Assembly (NCBI RefSeq): GCF_016623615.1
Contig: NZ_JAEHFX010000008.1
Span: 172,778-236,777 of the forward strand
Reading direction: 5' to 3'
From: Adhaeribacter terrigena
GTDB taxonomy: Bacteria > Bacteroidota > Bacteroidia > Cytophagales > Hymenobacteraceae
Length of the DNA: 64,000 nucleotides
Shown here: piece by piece, positions 33,942-43,500 of the stretch
Layout: each line of letters starts with the position of its first letter
Numbering within the stretch: position 1 is the first letter of the stretch
The notes under the pieces: model-generated
Seen by the model: only the letters and a program-made list of their open reading frames with translations
What the model was told of the DNA's origin: nothing
The model's database searches: none
Position numbers and translations under genes: made by a program

Positions 33942-34430
33942 CAACAGCCGAAGAAAAATAAAACTTACACGCCCAAAGAAGCCCTGCTCAAAGCCGCCGC
34001 CTACTGCGCTTACCAGGAACGCACGCAGCAGGAAGTGCGCGATAAACTCTATACCTACGGCCTGGAGCCCGACGACGTGGAAGAGCTGATCGTGAAGCTT
34101 TGCGCCGAAAAAATGATCGACGAAGAGCGTTATGCGGCTTCGTATGTGCGCGGAAAATACGGCTTAAAAAAATGGGGCCGGCGCAAAATCCTGCAGGGTT
34201 TAAAAGGGAAACGCATTTCCGATTACTGCATTAAAAAAGGGATGAAAGAAATTGATCCGGAAGTGTATTGGGAAAATCTGCTGCATTTAACCGAAAAGAA
34301 AATGCGCACCGAAAAAGAAAGCAACCCCTTTGCGCGCAAGCAAAAAATTACCTATTTCCTGCAAACCAAAGGCTACGAAACCGACCTGATTCAGGATGCT
34401 TTAAAAGAACTGGAAGGGAAGGGAAATTAA
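33939..34430 (+). CDS. recX: RecX family regulatory protein, GTG start
   Basis: RecX binds RecA filaments and limits recombination and SOS induction. The 163-residue protein has the three-helix repeats of the family: YTPKEALLKAAAYCAYQERT, then DEERYAASYVRGKYGLKKWG and ARKQKITYFLQTKGYETDLI. The start is GTG at 33939, the only start upstream of the conserved block, and it is formed by the 3' arm of an A30 element. No recA is in the window. Confidence 0.85.
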   Translation: MQQPKKNKTYTPKEALLKAAAYCAYQERTQQEVRDKLYTYGLEPDDVEELIVKLCAEKMIDEERYAASYVRGKYGLKKWGRRKILQGLKGKRISDYCIKKGMKEIDPEVYWENLLHLTEKKMRTEKESNPFARKQKITYFLQTKGYETDLIQDALKELEGKGN

Positions 34431-34471
34431 AGCCCGGAAATTTTAACAGTAACCGTTCCCATTCCTGACTT

Positions 34472-35095
34472 TCAGCGCTTTTGGATGGTAGGCACCTGCA
34501 TTTTTTCAGACTGCTTTCTGATAATTACTTTCCGGCCCGAAGAATTTTCCAGCAGCGGCTTCAGGATCTTGTGCGCGTTTGCTTCCGTCTGGCGCAGAAT
34601 ACCGGAATGATTGGCGGTGCGGGCAATATTTTTTTCGGCGTATTTATAGGCTTCGTCTACCAGTTCCGCATCCCGGAAATAGGTGTTTTCCATGAGCAGG
34701 ATCTTCGATTTTTCGTGGTTTACTTTGGAGTAGCAGATCTCGGGCTTGGGCAGGTAAACAGTCAGCAGCGAATCGCCGGAAAAAACCAGGTCCTGTTCGG
34801 TGAGTTTGCGCAGATCGATGCAGCCTACCGCTTCGCCGGACACGATTAAAACGCTGCGCGAATCGGGCAGAAACATGATGCCTTTTTTGTATTCTACCAC
34901 GTCTTTAAAGTTGTAGCGTACCAGTTCCATTTTGCCCAGCGCTTCTACTTTAGTAAGTACGGTGTGGTGCGAAACGGTTACTTTTTCCTCAGACTTAAAC
35001 AGCGATTCCGGCCGGAATTTTTTCCAGAGAAAAACGGCCAGCAAAACCAGTAAAAGCAGCGGCAAAAAGGTACGGATGAGGCGGTAAAGGAACAT
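34472..35095 (-). CDS. DUF4230 family membrane-anchored protein
   Basis: The 207-residue protein has one N-terminal helix (LIRTFLPLLLLVLLAVFLW, about 6-24) and a soluble outer domain with the family pattern VSHHTVLTKVEALGKMELVR, SVLIVSGEAVGCIDLRKLTE and SLLTVYLPKPEICYSKVNHE. This is the DUF4230 architecture, of unknown function, probably facing the periplasm. It follows the desulfhydrase gene on the same strand with an A30 copy between. Confidence 0.8.
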   Translation of the reverse strand: MFLYRLIRTFLPLLLLVLLAVFLWKKFRPESLFKSEEKVTVSHHTVLTKVEALGKMELVRYNFKDVVEYKKGIMFLPDSRSVLIVSGEAVGCIDLRKLTEQDLVFSGDSLLTVYLPKPEICYSKVNHEKSKILLMENTYFRDAELVDEAYKYAEKNIARTANHSGILRQTEANAHKILKPLLENSSGRKVIIRKQSEKMQVPTIQKR

Positions 35096-35162
35096 GGATA
35101 GTTTTTAAATGCTGATTACGCAGAAACAAATAAAGAGTGGGCAGCGCAGGAAATTCTTTCGC

Positions 35163-35192
35163 AAAACGCTATCTTTTTTAACCCAAAAACTA
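35163..35192 (+). repeat. A30 element overlapping a stop codon
   Basis: Core AAAACGCTATCTTTTT, six bases, arm AAAAACTA, whose CTA is the complement of the TAG stop of the 35190 gene. Confidence 0.85.
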
Positions 35193-36125
35193 AAAATTAA
35201 ATTCCTTCTTAAAGCCTGCATTCCCCTGTAAGCCTCCTGTATGAAGCGCCATAATTTTAGTGCCCGCCGGGAAATGATTCTGTCTGATCAATTCAAACAA
35301 ACCGAAGAACATTTTAGCGGTGTATACCGGCTCCAGCGGGATCTGGAATTGCTGTTCAAACTCCTGGATAAAAGCAAAAAGCTCGGGTTTGGTTTTGGCA
35401 TAACCACCGAAGTGATAAGCAGTCTGCAAATGCCAGTTCCGGTACGTTCTGCCGGAGCAGATCTGCGTGAACGCATCAATTTCCTGTTGCAGAAAATCGC
35501 CTTTCAGCGCGGAAAAAGCCAGCAATGCTTTCGAGCCGTTTAAACCGCAAAGCAAACCAGCCGCCGTGCCCCCGGTTCCGGCGGCGCAGCACAGCACGTC
35601 AAAATCTACTTTTATTTCCGAAATTATTTCCGTGCAGCCTTTTAAAGCAAGCGCGTTCGTGCCGCCTTCCGGTATAAGATAAGCATGGCCGAATTGCTGT
35701 TTTAGGCGGGCTTGAAGATCCGGCTCATTTTTCCGGCGGTAAGTTTCCCGGTCCTGGTAATGCAATTGCATGCCGTTTTCGGTAGCTTGCTGCAAAGTAT
35801 GGTTCAAAGGCAGATGTTCTTCACCGCGAATCAGGCCAATGGTTTTAAAGCCGAAAAGTTTGCCGGCAGCTGCCACCGCCGCAATGTGATTCGAAAAAGC
35901 GCCGCCAAAGGTGAGCAAGGTTTCAAAATGCTGTTCGGCGGCGGCCAGCAAATTGTGTTTCAGCTTGCGCCATTTATTGCCCGAAACATCCGGATGCAGC
36001 AGGTCTTCGCGCCGCACGTAAAGTTCAATCTGTTTCCCATGCAGCAGTTCGCTTTCCAGTTTTTGTACCGGCACCGGCGGCGTTCTCCGGAAAAAATCTG
36101 AAAGCACTTGCGCTGAAACAGTCAT
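35190..36125 (-). CDS. PLP-dependent D-cysteine desulfhydrase / ACC deaminase-like enzyme
   Basis: The 311-residue protein is a fold-type II PLP enzyme. The cofactor lysine is Lys51 in DVSGNKWRKLKHN, followed by TFGGAFSNHIAAVAAAGKLF and the phosphate loop AAGTGGTAAG near residue 185. This group includes D-cysteine desulfhydrase and 1-aminocyclopropane-1-carboxylate deaminase, and sequence alone does not separate them. The gene is bounded exactly by A30 elements: one overlaps its stop (35163-35192) and one begins a single base outside its ATG (36127-36156). Confidence 0.85.
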   Translation of the reverse strand: MTVSAQVLSDFFRRTPPVPVQKLESELLHGKQIELYVRREDLLHPDVSGNKWRKLKHNLLAAAEQHFETLLTFGGAFSNHIAAVAAAGKLFGFKTIGLIRGEEHLPLNHTLQQATENGMQLHYQDRETYRRKNEPDLQARLKQQFGHAYLIPEGGTNALALKGCTEIISEIKVDFDVLCCAAGTGGTAAGLLCGLNGSKALLAFSALKGDFLQQEIDAFTQICSGRTYRNWHLQTAYHFGGYAKTKPELFAFIQEFEQQFQIPLEPVYTAKMFFGLFELIRQNHFPAGTKIMALHTGGLQGNAGFKKEFNF

Positions 36126-36126
36126 A

Positions 36127-36156
36127 AAAACGGTAGGGTTTTCGGGTGAAAAAGTC
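36127..36156 (+). repeat. A30 element directly upstream of a start codon
   Basis: Core AAAACGGTAGGGTTTT, six bases, arm AAAAAGTC. One base separates the core from the ATG of the 35190-36125 gene. Confidence 0.9.
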
Positions 36157-36182
36157 TAAACCAATATTAAATTTTAAAGTGG

Positions 36183-36323
36183 GTCAATCTGAGCTTGTCG
36201 AAGAAACTTACGGGTACTGCTATGGAATTCGAGCGCGGCAAGGAATTCCTGTTGCTCCAGATTTATAATTAGTTTTCGGGCAGGTGCGGTGCGCGTTAGA
36301 TCCCTCGACGAGCTCGGGATGAC
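36183..36323. repeat. Inverted-repeat element with GTCA..GAGC..GTCGA ends
   Basis: GTCAATCTGAGCTTGTCGAA at 36183-36202 is the approximate reverse complement of CTCGACGAGCTCGGGATGAC at 36304-36323. The 100 bases between hold no frame. A half copy of the same end lies near 3079. It looks like a small non-autonomous element. Confidence 0.65.
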
Positions 36324-36385
36324 GCTATAATGATGACACAATAATATTACCGTGGCAATCTAATTTAATCTGGCAGGTACTGCTA

Positions 36386-36415
36386 AAAACGCTATGCTTT
36401 CGGGGTGAAAAACCC
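36386..36415 (+). repeat. A30 element
   Basis: Core AAAACGCTATGCTTTC, six bases, arm AAAAACCC. It lies on the far side of the yfhO terminator, facing the copy at 36463. Confidence 0.88.
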
Positions 36416-36437
36416 GGAAATAGTTGCCAGGCAAAAG

Positions 36438-36470
36438 AAAAAACCGGCCGGCTTCTGCCAACCGGTTTTT
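36438..36470 (-). terminator. Intrinsic terminator of the yfhO operon
   Basis: AAAAAACCGG pairs with CCGGTTTTT around the loop and inner GC bases, downstream of the yfhO stop on the minus strand. Confidence 0.8.
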
Positions 36471-36492
36471 AACTTAAAAAGCATAGCATTTT
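36463..36492 (-). repeat. A30 element between terminator and stop codon
   Basis: Read on the minus strand: core AAAATGCTATGCTTTT begins at the base after the yfhO stop, six bases, then arm AAAAACCG, which is the terminator stem. Confidence 0.88.
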
Positions 36493-38949
36493 TTACACGA
36501 TGGGCTGGTTTTCTTCCGGCTTGGTTTTTACGGCAAACACAATGGCACCGATAATTACCGCGTAAAGCAAGATGGAAGAAATAAGCGTTAGGGTATTGCC
36601 AATGGTATATTCCTTCGGCTCAAATTTAAATTCTACTTTATGCTGACCGGCCGGAACTTCCAGCGCGCGCAGTACATAATTGGCCCGCAGGTGCGGCGTG
36701 AGTTTACCGTCGATGTATGCGTTCCAGCCATCCTGGTAGAAAATTTCCGAGAAAACGATCAGGCCGTTCTGTGCCGCATTTACGTCGTAAGTCAGTTCGT
36801 TTGGTGAATACGAAGTCAGTTTTACGGTAGAGCCGGCGGCGTTAAAGCTGCGGTTGGTTACCGGGAATTTTGAAATATCTACCACGGCTTCCGTTTTCGG
36901 ATCGAAATCTTTCAGGGCGGCAATTTCTTCGTCGGGGTTGTTTACCGGCTTCACGGAGCTTACAAACCAGGCATTGCCCAAGGCTTCCGGGTTGCGCTGC
37001 ACCGGCATTTTCGGATCGCCAGTAATAAAGTAGCGCGTGTTCAGCATGTTCAGCACCTTAAAATTGTTCTGCGAAATGTGCCGGTCTATCAGGTCCTGGT
37101 AGCGGCGCAGCTTGGCTCCGTGGTAGCCGCCGATCGATTTATGGAAATAAGACGTGCGCGCATCGTTGAACGGATTCTGCAGATTGATCACGCGGTAACT
37201 CAAGTCTTTATCCTGCAGGATCTGCTGATCGGCCGGGCTTGGCTGAAAATGCGTTTCCATGATCTGACGCTGGAAAGCATCGTGTTTCAGGTAGCGTTTA
37301 TCCAGGCTCCAAAGGTCAATTAAAATTAAAGCGCCCACCACCAGCGAAGCCACGGTAGCCGAAAGTTTGCCTTTCAGGTAGAAATAAAGCACCCCGGCGG
37401 CCAGTAAAATAAAAATAATGGTCCGGAAAGTATCGCCGCGCATCATACCGGCCCGGTCTTCGCGCAAAGCATTAATAACCTGAACCGGGAAACCGGAACT
37501 TTGCAGCTGGGCATCAGCCGGCGCAATAAAGTCGCTCATGCTGCCCACGATCATGGCCAGCAGCGCAAACCCGGCCGTAATGCCTGCCGAATAAAGCACC
37601 GCTTTGGTATAATCTACGTTTTTATTGCGGCCATAAAGCACTTCATAAAGCGCCAGAATACCCAATAACGGAATCGTTACCTGCGCAATAACCAAGGCCA
37701 TGGAAACCGCCCGGAATTTATTGTAACCCGGGAAATGATCGAACATGAAATAGTTAAAAGCGTCGAAATTCTTGCCCCAGGCCAGCAGAATAGAAAGGAT
37801 GGTGGCGGCTAAAAGCCAGTAGCGGATCCTTTTATTTACCAGAAACAAGCCCAGCACGAACAGGAAGCAGATAATAGCACCCACGTAAACCGGACCGCTC
37901 GTAAACGGCTGGTCGCCCCAGTACATCGGCATGTTCTTTACAATGTCGCGGGCCTGGCCTTCGGGAGCACCCACCTGCAATAAAGCCTGGTAGGTTTCCG
38001 ATTTGTCATTCAGGCTGTAAGTGCTGGCGCCGCCGTAAAAATCCGGAATTAACAGGGTAATGGTTTCGCCCACGCCGTAGCTCCAGTTAAAGGCGTAATC
38101 GCGGTCCAGACCGCTGCCGGTTGCCGTAGCACCGGCATTTTCCAGCGGCTTAATTTCCGATTTTCCGCGGATAGAATATTTGCCATACTCGTAAGTAGCA
38201 TACACCCGCCCGAAACTTACCCCCACGGCCAGCATCGCGCCCAAAGCAAGAATTGTCACCCGCTTGAAATATTCGCCCAGCCACTTTTCTTTTATAGCGT
38301 AGATGAGTTCCACAATTCCGAAGATCAGTACGATCAGCAACAAATAATAGGTGATCTGCAAGTGGTTCATGCGGATGTGCATGGCCAGACCGAAGGCAAA
38401 AAATGCGGCACCCAGCCAGAAATTACGCCGGCCTTTCCGGAACGTAATGATGAGGCCGGCCAGTACCAGCGGAATATAAGCAATGGCTAATGATTTGGTG
38501 TTGTGGCCCGCTTCCAGAATAATGAGGTTGTAGGAAGTAAAGGCAAACGCAATGGCCCCCGCAATAGAAAGCCAGGTGCTCATGCCCAAGGCTACAAAAA
38601 GAATATAGGCGCAAACCAAGGCCAGGAAAACGTTGGCTACCATGGCCGGCAAGTTGAAAGTAATGGCCTGGTGCGCAAACTTCATCAGGTCGCCGGGGAA
38701 TTTGGTGCTGATGAGGTACGTGGGCATGCCGCTGAACATAGAATTGGTCCAGAGGGCTTCTTCGCCGGTTTTTTCGCGGAACGCAGTTGCTTCCTGCGAG
38801 CTGCCGCGGTGCTGCAGAATATCGTTCTGCGGCAACGCTTTGCCTTCGAATAAGATGGGTGAAAAATAGGTAGCCGAAAGGCCGAAGAAAAAGAGCACCG
38901 CAATGATGTGAGGCAACAGGTGGTGTTTAAAGGAAAAGGTACGGTTCAT
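36493..38949 (-). CDS. YfhO-family polytopic membrane protein
   Basis: The 818-residue protein has about 12 membrane helices (first at about 15-32) and a large C-terminal outer domain (about 590-780), ending with one more helix. The start region FSATYFSPILFEGKALPQND and AFTSYNLIILEAGHNTKSLA, and the C-terminal YDVNAAQNGLIVFSEIFYQD and GWNAYIDGKLTPHLRANYVL, are typical of YfhO proteins. Firmicute members glycosylate lipoteichoic acid; Bacteroidota members have an unknown, presumably GT-C-like envelope role. It is the last gene of an FkbM-DUF4834-YfhO operon. Confidence 0.88.
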   Translation of the reverse strand: MNRTFSFKHHLLPHIIAVLFFFGLSATYFSPILFEGKALPQNDILQHRGSSQEATAFREKTGEEALWTNSMFSGMPTYLISTKFPGDLMKFAHQAITFNLPAMVANVFLALVCAYILFVALGMSTWLSIAGAIAFAFTSYNLIILEAGHNTKSLAIAYIPLVLAGLIITFRKGRRNFWLGAAFFAFGLAMHIRMNHLQITYYLLLIVLIFGIVELIYAIKEKWLGEYFKRVTILALGAMLAVGVSFGRVYATYEYGKYSIRGKSEIKPLENAGATATGSGLDRDYAFNWSYGVGETITLLIPDFYGGASTYSLNDKSETYQALLQVGAPEGQARDIVKNMPMYWGDQPFTSGPVYVGAIICFLFVLGLFLVNKRIRYWLLAATILSILLAWGKNFDAFNYFMFDHFPGYNKFRAVSMALVIAQVTIPLLGILALYEVLYGRNKNVDYTKAVLYSAGITAGFALLAMIVGSMSDFIAPADAQLQSSGFPVQVINALREDRAGMMRGDTFRTIIFILLAAGVLYFYLKGKLSATVASLVVGALILIDLWSLDKRYLKHDAFQRQIMETHFQPSPADQQILQDKDLSYRVINLQNPFNDARTSYFHKSIGGYHGAKLRRYQDLIDRHISQNNFKVLNMLNTRYFITGDPKMPVQRNPEALGNAWFVSSVKPVNNPDEEIAALKDFDPKTEAVVDISKFPVTNRSFNAAGSTVKLTSYSPNELTYDVNAAQNGLIVFSEIFYQDGWNAYIDGKLTPHLRANYVLRALEVPAGQHKVEFKFEPKEYTIGNTLTLISSILLYAVIIGAIVFAVKTKPEENQPIV

Positions 38950-38995
38950 GTCTGTTCAAAAACGTCCGGATAAAAACGCCTGAAAGATAGAACTA

Positions 38996-39268
38996 TTATT
39001 TTACTTCTTCATAATCTACATACCGTCCGCCGTCAAAATCCTTCTTTGGTTTCTGGTGCTCTTCGGGGATATAATCTACGCGCACGTTGCCGGTTGGCTT
39101 TTGGTAGCGGTGCTGCTGCGAATCGCCGAAAGGATGTTGCGGCGCGCCGAAAGTGCCTTTACTTACGTGTTTTTTGAACAGGTATTTCACCAGCCAGCGC
39201 AGCAAAAAAGGCGCCACCAGCCGGATGAACATAATGATGAAAAAAGTTACTATTATAAACTTAAGCAT
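38996..39268 (-). CDS. DUF4834 family small membrane protein
   Basis: The 90-residue protein has one N-terminal hydrophobic helix (LKFIIVTFFIIMFIRLVAPF) and a polar tail ending VRVDYIPEEHQKPKKDFDGG. This fits DUF4834, a small Bacteroidota family of unknown function. Its start overlaps the stop of the FkbM methyltransferase gene by eight bases, and yfhO starts 46 bp after its stop, so the three genes should form one operon. Confidence 0.78.
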   Translation of the reverse strand: MLKFIIVTFFIIMFIRLVAPFLLRWLVKYLFKKHVSKGTFGAPQHPFGDSQQHRYQKPTGNVRVDYIPEEHQKPKKDFDGGRYVDYEEVK

Positions 39269-40013
39269 GCTTTACTGGTTTGAAATAAAAGTCGCCGTGG
39301 TGGTTTGCAATTTCTGCGCCACGGGCGGGTTTCAGTTCATTTTCTGCCGAAAGGACACAGGTTTGGTACCCCAGCTTTTCTAATAACGCAATTACGCTGT
39401 CACGATTGTGGTCACCGTTCAGTTCGGTCTGAATAAGTGGCAGGTGCCGGGCCAGCGTTTGCTGCATGTTGCTGAAAACCTGAAACTCAAACCCTTCCAC
39501 ATCGCACTTCACAAAATCTAAACGTTGCAAACCCGAAAACAGTTCGTCGGGTACTTTCATGGCTACGTCGTAAAAGTGCGCGTATTTTTCCTGGGCATTG
39601 CTGCTTACCACTTTGGTCATGCCGTGATGCAGCAAGCCGTTGCGTTCCGGCGTGCCCATTTGGATCGTTGTATTCTCGCTTCCCAAAGCATATGGCAACA
39701 ATTTTAGATTATCTACGCCGCTGGCTTTCACGTTATCGGTCCAGATCTGCTGAAATAACGGTATGGGTTCCACGGCTAAAACTGTTCCCTTCGGCCCGGC
39801 CAGTTTGGAAAGGAAAGTAGAATAATAACCCAGATTTGCGCCAATATCGATGCAGGTAAAACCCGGCCGGATGATCTTTTTTAAAAAGAAAAGTTCGGGA
39901 TATTTTTTCTGCATCAGGCCGGCGCCCACCATAATGATGTAGGTCTTGCTCACCAGTCGGAGGTAGCCCTTAAAGCCCAGCATGTTTTCCAGAAGTTTGC
40001 GCAGTAGTTTCAA
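39261..40013 (-). CDS. FkbM-family methyltransferase, probable TTG start
   Basis: The frame is open to 40184, but the first 50 codons run through repeats, so I place the start at TTG 40011-40013 (MKLLRKLLENMLGFKGYLRL), giving about 250 residues; ATG 39981-39983 is the alternative. The SAM-binding motif is CIDIGANLGYYSTFLSKLAG, followed by VLAVEPIP and DFVKCDVEGFEFQVF, the usual FkbM order. Such enzymes O-methylate sugars or other small groups and often sit near envelope polysaccharide genes. A weaker A30-like sequence (about 40005-40034) covers the proposed start. Confidence 0.82.
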   Translation of the reverse strand: MKLLRKLLENMLGFKGYLRLVSKTYIIMVGAGLMQKKYPELFFLKKIIRPGFTCIDIGANLGYYSTFLSKLAGPKGTVLAVEPIPLFQQIWTDNVKASGVDNLKLLPYALGSENTTIQMGTPERNGLLHHGMTKVVSSNAQEKYAHFYDVAMKVPDELFSGLQRLDFVKCDVEGFEFQVFSNMQQTLARHLPLIQTELNGDHNRDSVIALLEKLGYQTCVLSAENELKPARGAEIANHHGDFYFKPVKHA

Positions 40014-40055
40014 ATGAAAAGAATATAGCGTTTGGGCAAAGGTAAGAAATTTACC

Positions 40056-40096
40056 CCACCCCAACCCCTCCCCTAAAAACCAGGGAGGGGCTTTTT
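40056..40096. repeat. GC-rich dispersed palindrome
   Basis: CCCACCCCAACCCCTCCCC and CCAGGGAGGGGCTTTTTT form a hairpin with T tract. It can act as a terminator on the plus strand. Confidence 0.72.
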
Positions 40097-40112
40097 TGGG
40101 CAAAGCGTGAAA

Positions 40113-40142
40113 AAAACGGTAGGGTTTAAGGGTGGAAAAGTA
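40113..40142 (+). repeat. A30 element
   Basis: Core AAAACGGTAGGGTTTA, six bases, arm GAAAAGTA, about 100 bp upstream of the FkbM gene. Confidence 0.85.
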
Positions 40143-40153
40143 AAACCCACCTA

Positions 40154-40324
40154 GGGACAGGGCTTGGCCTTGGCCTGCCCGCACGTTATTGCGTCAAATT
40201 ATCTGAACACGATTTTATGGATTTTGATGATGAACAAGAATCTGTGAATTGCTTTCAGAACCAAATGAAAAGAGAATCGGCATCACCTGATCAGAATGCG
40301 TGCGGACAGGTCAAGCCCTGTCGC
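40154..40324. repeat. Inverted-repeat element with CGTGCGG..CAAGCCCTGTC ends
   Basis: GGGACAGGGCTTGGCC with TTGGCCTGCCCGCACG (40154-40185) is the diverged reverse complement of CGTGCGGACAGGTCAAGCCC with TGTCGC (40299-40324). The 113 bases between hold no convincing frame. It resembles a small mobile element without its own transposase. Confidence 0.68.
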
Positions 40325-40349
40325 TACAGGAATCGTGTAAAGTAGCTTC

Positions 40350-40381
40350 CCTCCTTTCCAGGGAGGGGTTCGGGGGTGGTT
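40350..40381. repeat. GC-rich dispersed palindrome
   Basis: CCCTCCTTTCCAGGGAGGGG with TTCGGGGGTGG is a further copy of the CCCCTCC-type repeat family, upstream of the cusA-type gene. Confidence 0.65.
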
Positions 40382-40503
40382 AAATTTGCTGCTAACAGAT
40401 GCACTAATCGGGTTTAGACAAATTCTGAATTAGGCTGTTATGTTTAGTGTTATTTTCTTCGGCCGCTGTTTCATATACCTTTACGGTATAAATCAATACC
40501 CTC

Positions 40504-43500
40504 ATGATTGACAAGATCATCGACTTTTCCATCCGCAACAAACTGATCGTGGGGCTGCTGATCGCGGCTTTGATCGGCTGTGGCGGGTACTCGGTTACGC
40601 AACTGCCGATTGATGCGGTACCGGATATTACCAACAACCAGGTGCAGGTAATTACCGTGAGCCCGAGTCTGGCGGCGCAGGAAGTGGAACGGCTTATTAC
40701 GTTTCCGGTGGAAGTTACCATGGCCACCGTGCCGGGCATTACTGAGATTCGCTCCTTTTCCCGCTTCGGGCTTTCTATCGTAACCATTGTATTTACTGAT
40801 GAAACCGATATTTATTGGGCGCGCAGCCAGATAAACGAACGCCTGAAGCAAGCTGAAGCCCAGATCCCACCGGGAATCGGTGCGCCGGAACTGGCGCCGG
40901 TAACCACCGGCCTCGGCGAGATTTACCAATACATTCTTCGGCCGAAAAAAGGCTTCGAAAGCAAATACAACCCGACCGAACTGCGCAGTATTCAGGATTG
41001 GATCGTGCGGCGGCAATTGCTCGGAACCAAAGGCGTGGCCGACGTAAGCAGTTTTGGCGGGTATCTGAAACAGTACGAAGTTGCTTTGAATCCGGGTCGG
41101 TTACGGGCGTTGGGCTTAAGTATTTCGGATGTATATAATGCGCTGGAACAGAACAACCAGAACACCGGCGGCGCTTACATCGAAAAGAAACCCAACGCTT
41201 ATTTTATCCGCACCGAAGGCCTGGCCCAAAACCTGGACGACGTAGGCAAAATGGTGGTGAAAAATACGCCGAACGGTACGCCTGTTTTAATCCGCGATGT
41301 GGGTGAAGTACGGTTCGGCCACGCGGTGCGCTACGGCGCGATGACTTATAACAACGAAGGCGAAGTGGTGGGCGCGATCGTGATGATGTTGAAAGGCGCG
41401 AATTCTTCCAAAGTAATTCAGGAAGTAAAAATGCGTATTGCGGAGATCGAGAAAACGCTGCCCGAAGGCCTGATCATTGAACCCTACCTCGACCGCACCA
41501 AACTGGTAGACAACGCCATTCAGACCGTAATTAAAAACCTGACCGAAGGCGCGCTGATCGTGGTTTTTGTGCTGGTGCTCATGCTCGGAAATTTGCGGGC
41601 GGGTTTGGTAGTAGCTTCGGTAATTCCGCTTTCCATGCTGTTTGCCATTTCCATGATGAACGTTTTCGGCGTTTCCGGCAATTTAATGAGTCTGGGCGCG
41701 ATCGATTTCGGGTTGATCGTGGACGGCGCGGTCATTATCGTGGAAAGCGTGATTCACGGCATTGTTATAAAAAAACAGTACCATACCGGCGTTAAAAAGC
41801 TGACCCAGGCCCAAATGGATGGCGAAGTAGCGGAGTCGGCGAAGAAAATGATGCACTTTGCCGCGTTCGGCCAGATGATCATTTTGATCGTTTACTTGCC
41901 TATTTTGTCTCTCACCGGCATCGAAGGAAAAATGTTCAAACCCATGGCGCAAACGGTGGCTTTTGCCATTATCGGGGCATTTTTGCTTTCGCTTACCTAC
42001 GTGCCCATGGCGTCGGCGCTTTTCCTGAGCAAACATACCGAGCACAAACGCAATATTTCCGACCGGCTTATCGAAAAACTGCAAACCTGGTATCACCCCA
42101 TCATCAAAAAAGCCTTGCGTTTCAAATTTCTGGTGCTGGGAATGGCCGCCGGTTTGTTTGCGGTAGCGCTTTTGCTGTTTTTAAGAATGGGCGGGGAATT
42201 TATTCCTACTTTAGACGAAGGCGATTTTGCCGTGGAAACCCGGCTGGTAAACGGCAGTTCCTTGTCGCAGACGGTAGAAACGGCGCAGAAAGCAGCGGCA
42301 ATTTTGCTGAAGAATTTTCCGGAAGTAAAAGAAGTGGTAGGCAAAATTGGTTCTTCCGAAATTCCCGTCGATCCGATGCCCGTAGAATCCTGCGATTTGA
42401 TCGTGGTGCTGAAAGATAAATCGGAATGGACCTCGGCTACCGGCCGCGAAGAACTGGCCGCCAAAATGAGTAAAGCTTTGGAAGAATTGCCGGGCGTTTC
42501 CTTTGGTTTTCAGCAACCCATCCAGATGCGTTTCAATGAACTGATGACCGGCGCGCGGCAGGACGTGGTGATCAAAATTTACGGCGACGACCTCGATGAA
42601 CTTTCTAACCTGGCGAATAAAATCGGGCAGGAAGTTTCGAAAGTCAGCGGTGCCACCGACTTGTATGTGGAACAGGTTACCGGTTTGCCGCAAATTGTGG
42701 TAAAACTGAACCGCGACCAGCTGGCCCGCTACGGTTTAACCGTAGAAACCGTGAATACCACCGTAGAAAGCGCTTTTGCGGGTAAAATTGCCGGGTTGGT
42801 TTTTGAAGGGGAAAAGCGTTTCGACCTGGTTTTGCGGTTGGAGGAAGCCAGCCGCCAGCGCATTGAAGACGTGCAGAATTTAACCGTAACGCTGCCCGAC
42901 GGTAACCAGATCCCGCTCACGGCCGTGGCCGAAGTTAGCTTTAAAGAAGGCCCGATCCAGATCCAGCGCGACGATACCAAACGCCGGATTACGGTAGGTT
43001 TTAACGTCCGTAACCGCGATGTGCAAAGCCTGGTGCAGGAAATTGAGCAACGCATAAACCAGAAAATACAAATGCCGGTGGGCTATTATATAACCTATGG
43101 CGGGCAGTTCCAGAACCTGGTGGAAGCCAGCAGCCGCCTGGCGGTGGCCGTTCCGCTGGCCTTGGCGCTGATCTTTGTGCTGCTTTTCTTTGCCTTTAAA
43201 TCTTTCAAGCACAGTTTGCTTATTTTTACGGCCATTCCGTTGTCGGCCATTGGCGGCGTTTTGGCGTTGTATCTGCGCGGCATGCCGTTCAGTATTTCGG
43301 CCGGCGTGGGTTTTATTGCGTTATTCGGGGTAGCGGTTCTGAACGGAATTGTACTCGTAGGTTATTTCAATCAACTTAAAGCTGCCGGCATGAAAGATCT
43401 GCACCGCATAGTTTTAACCGGAACGTCCGTCCGTTTGCGCCCCGTGCTCATGACGGCCTTGGTGGCGTCGCTGGGCTTTATGCCGATGGCGCTTTCCGGT

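Noticed and set aside
40014..40184. N-terminal extension of the FkbM methyltransferase frame
   Set aside because: These codons fall in a GC-rich palindrome, an A30 copy and an inverted-repeat arm, so they are unlikely to be translated.
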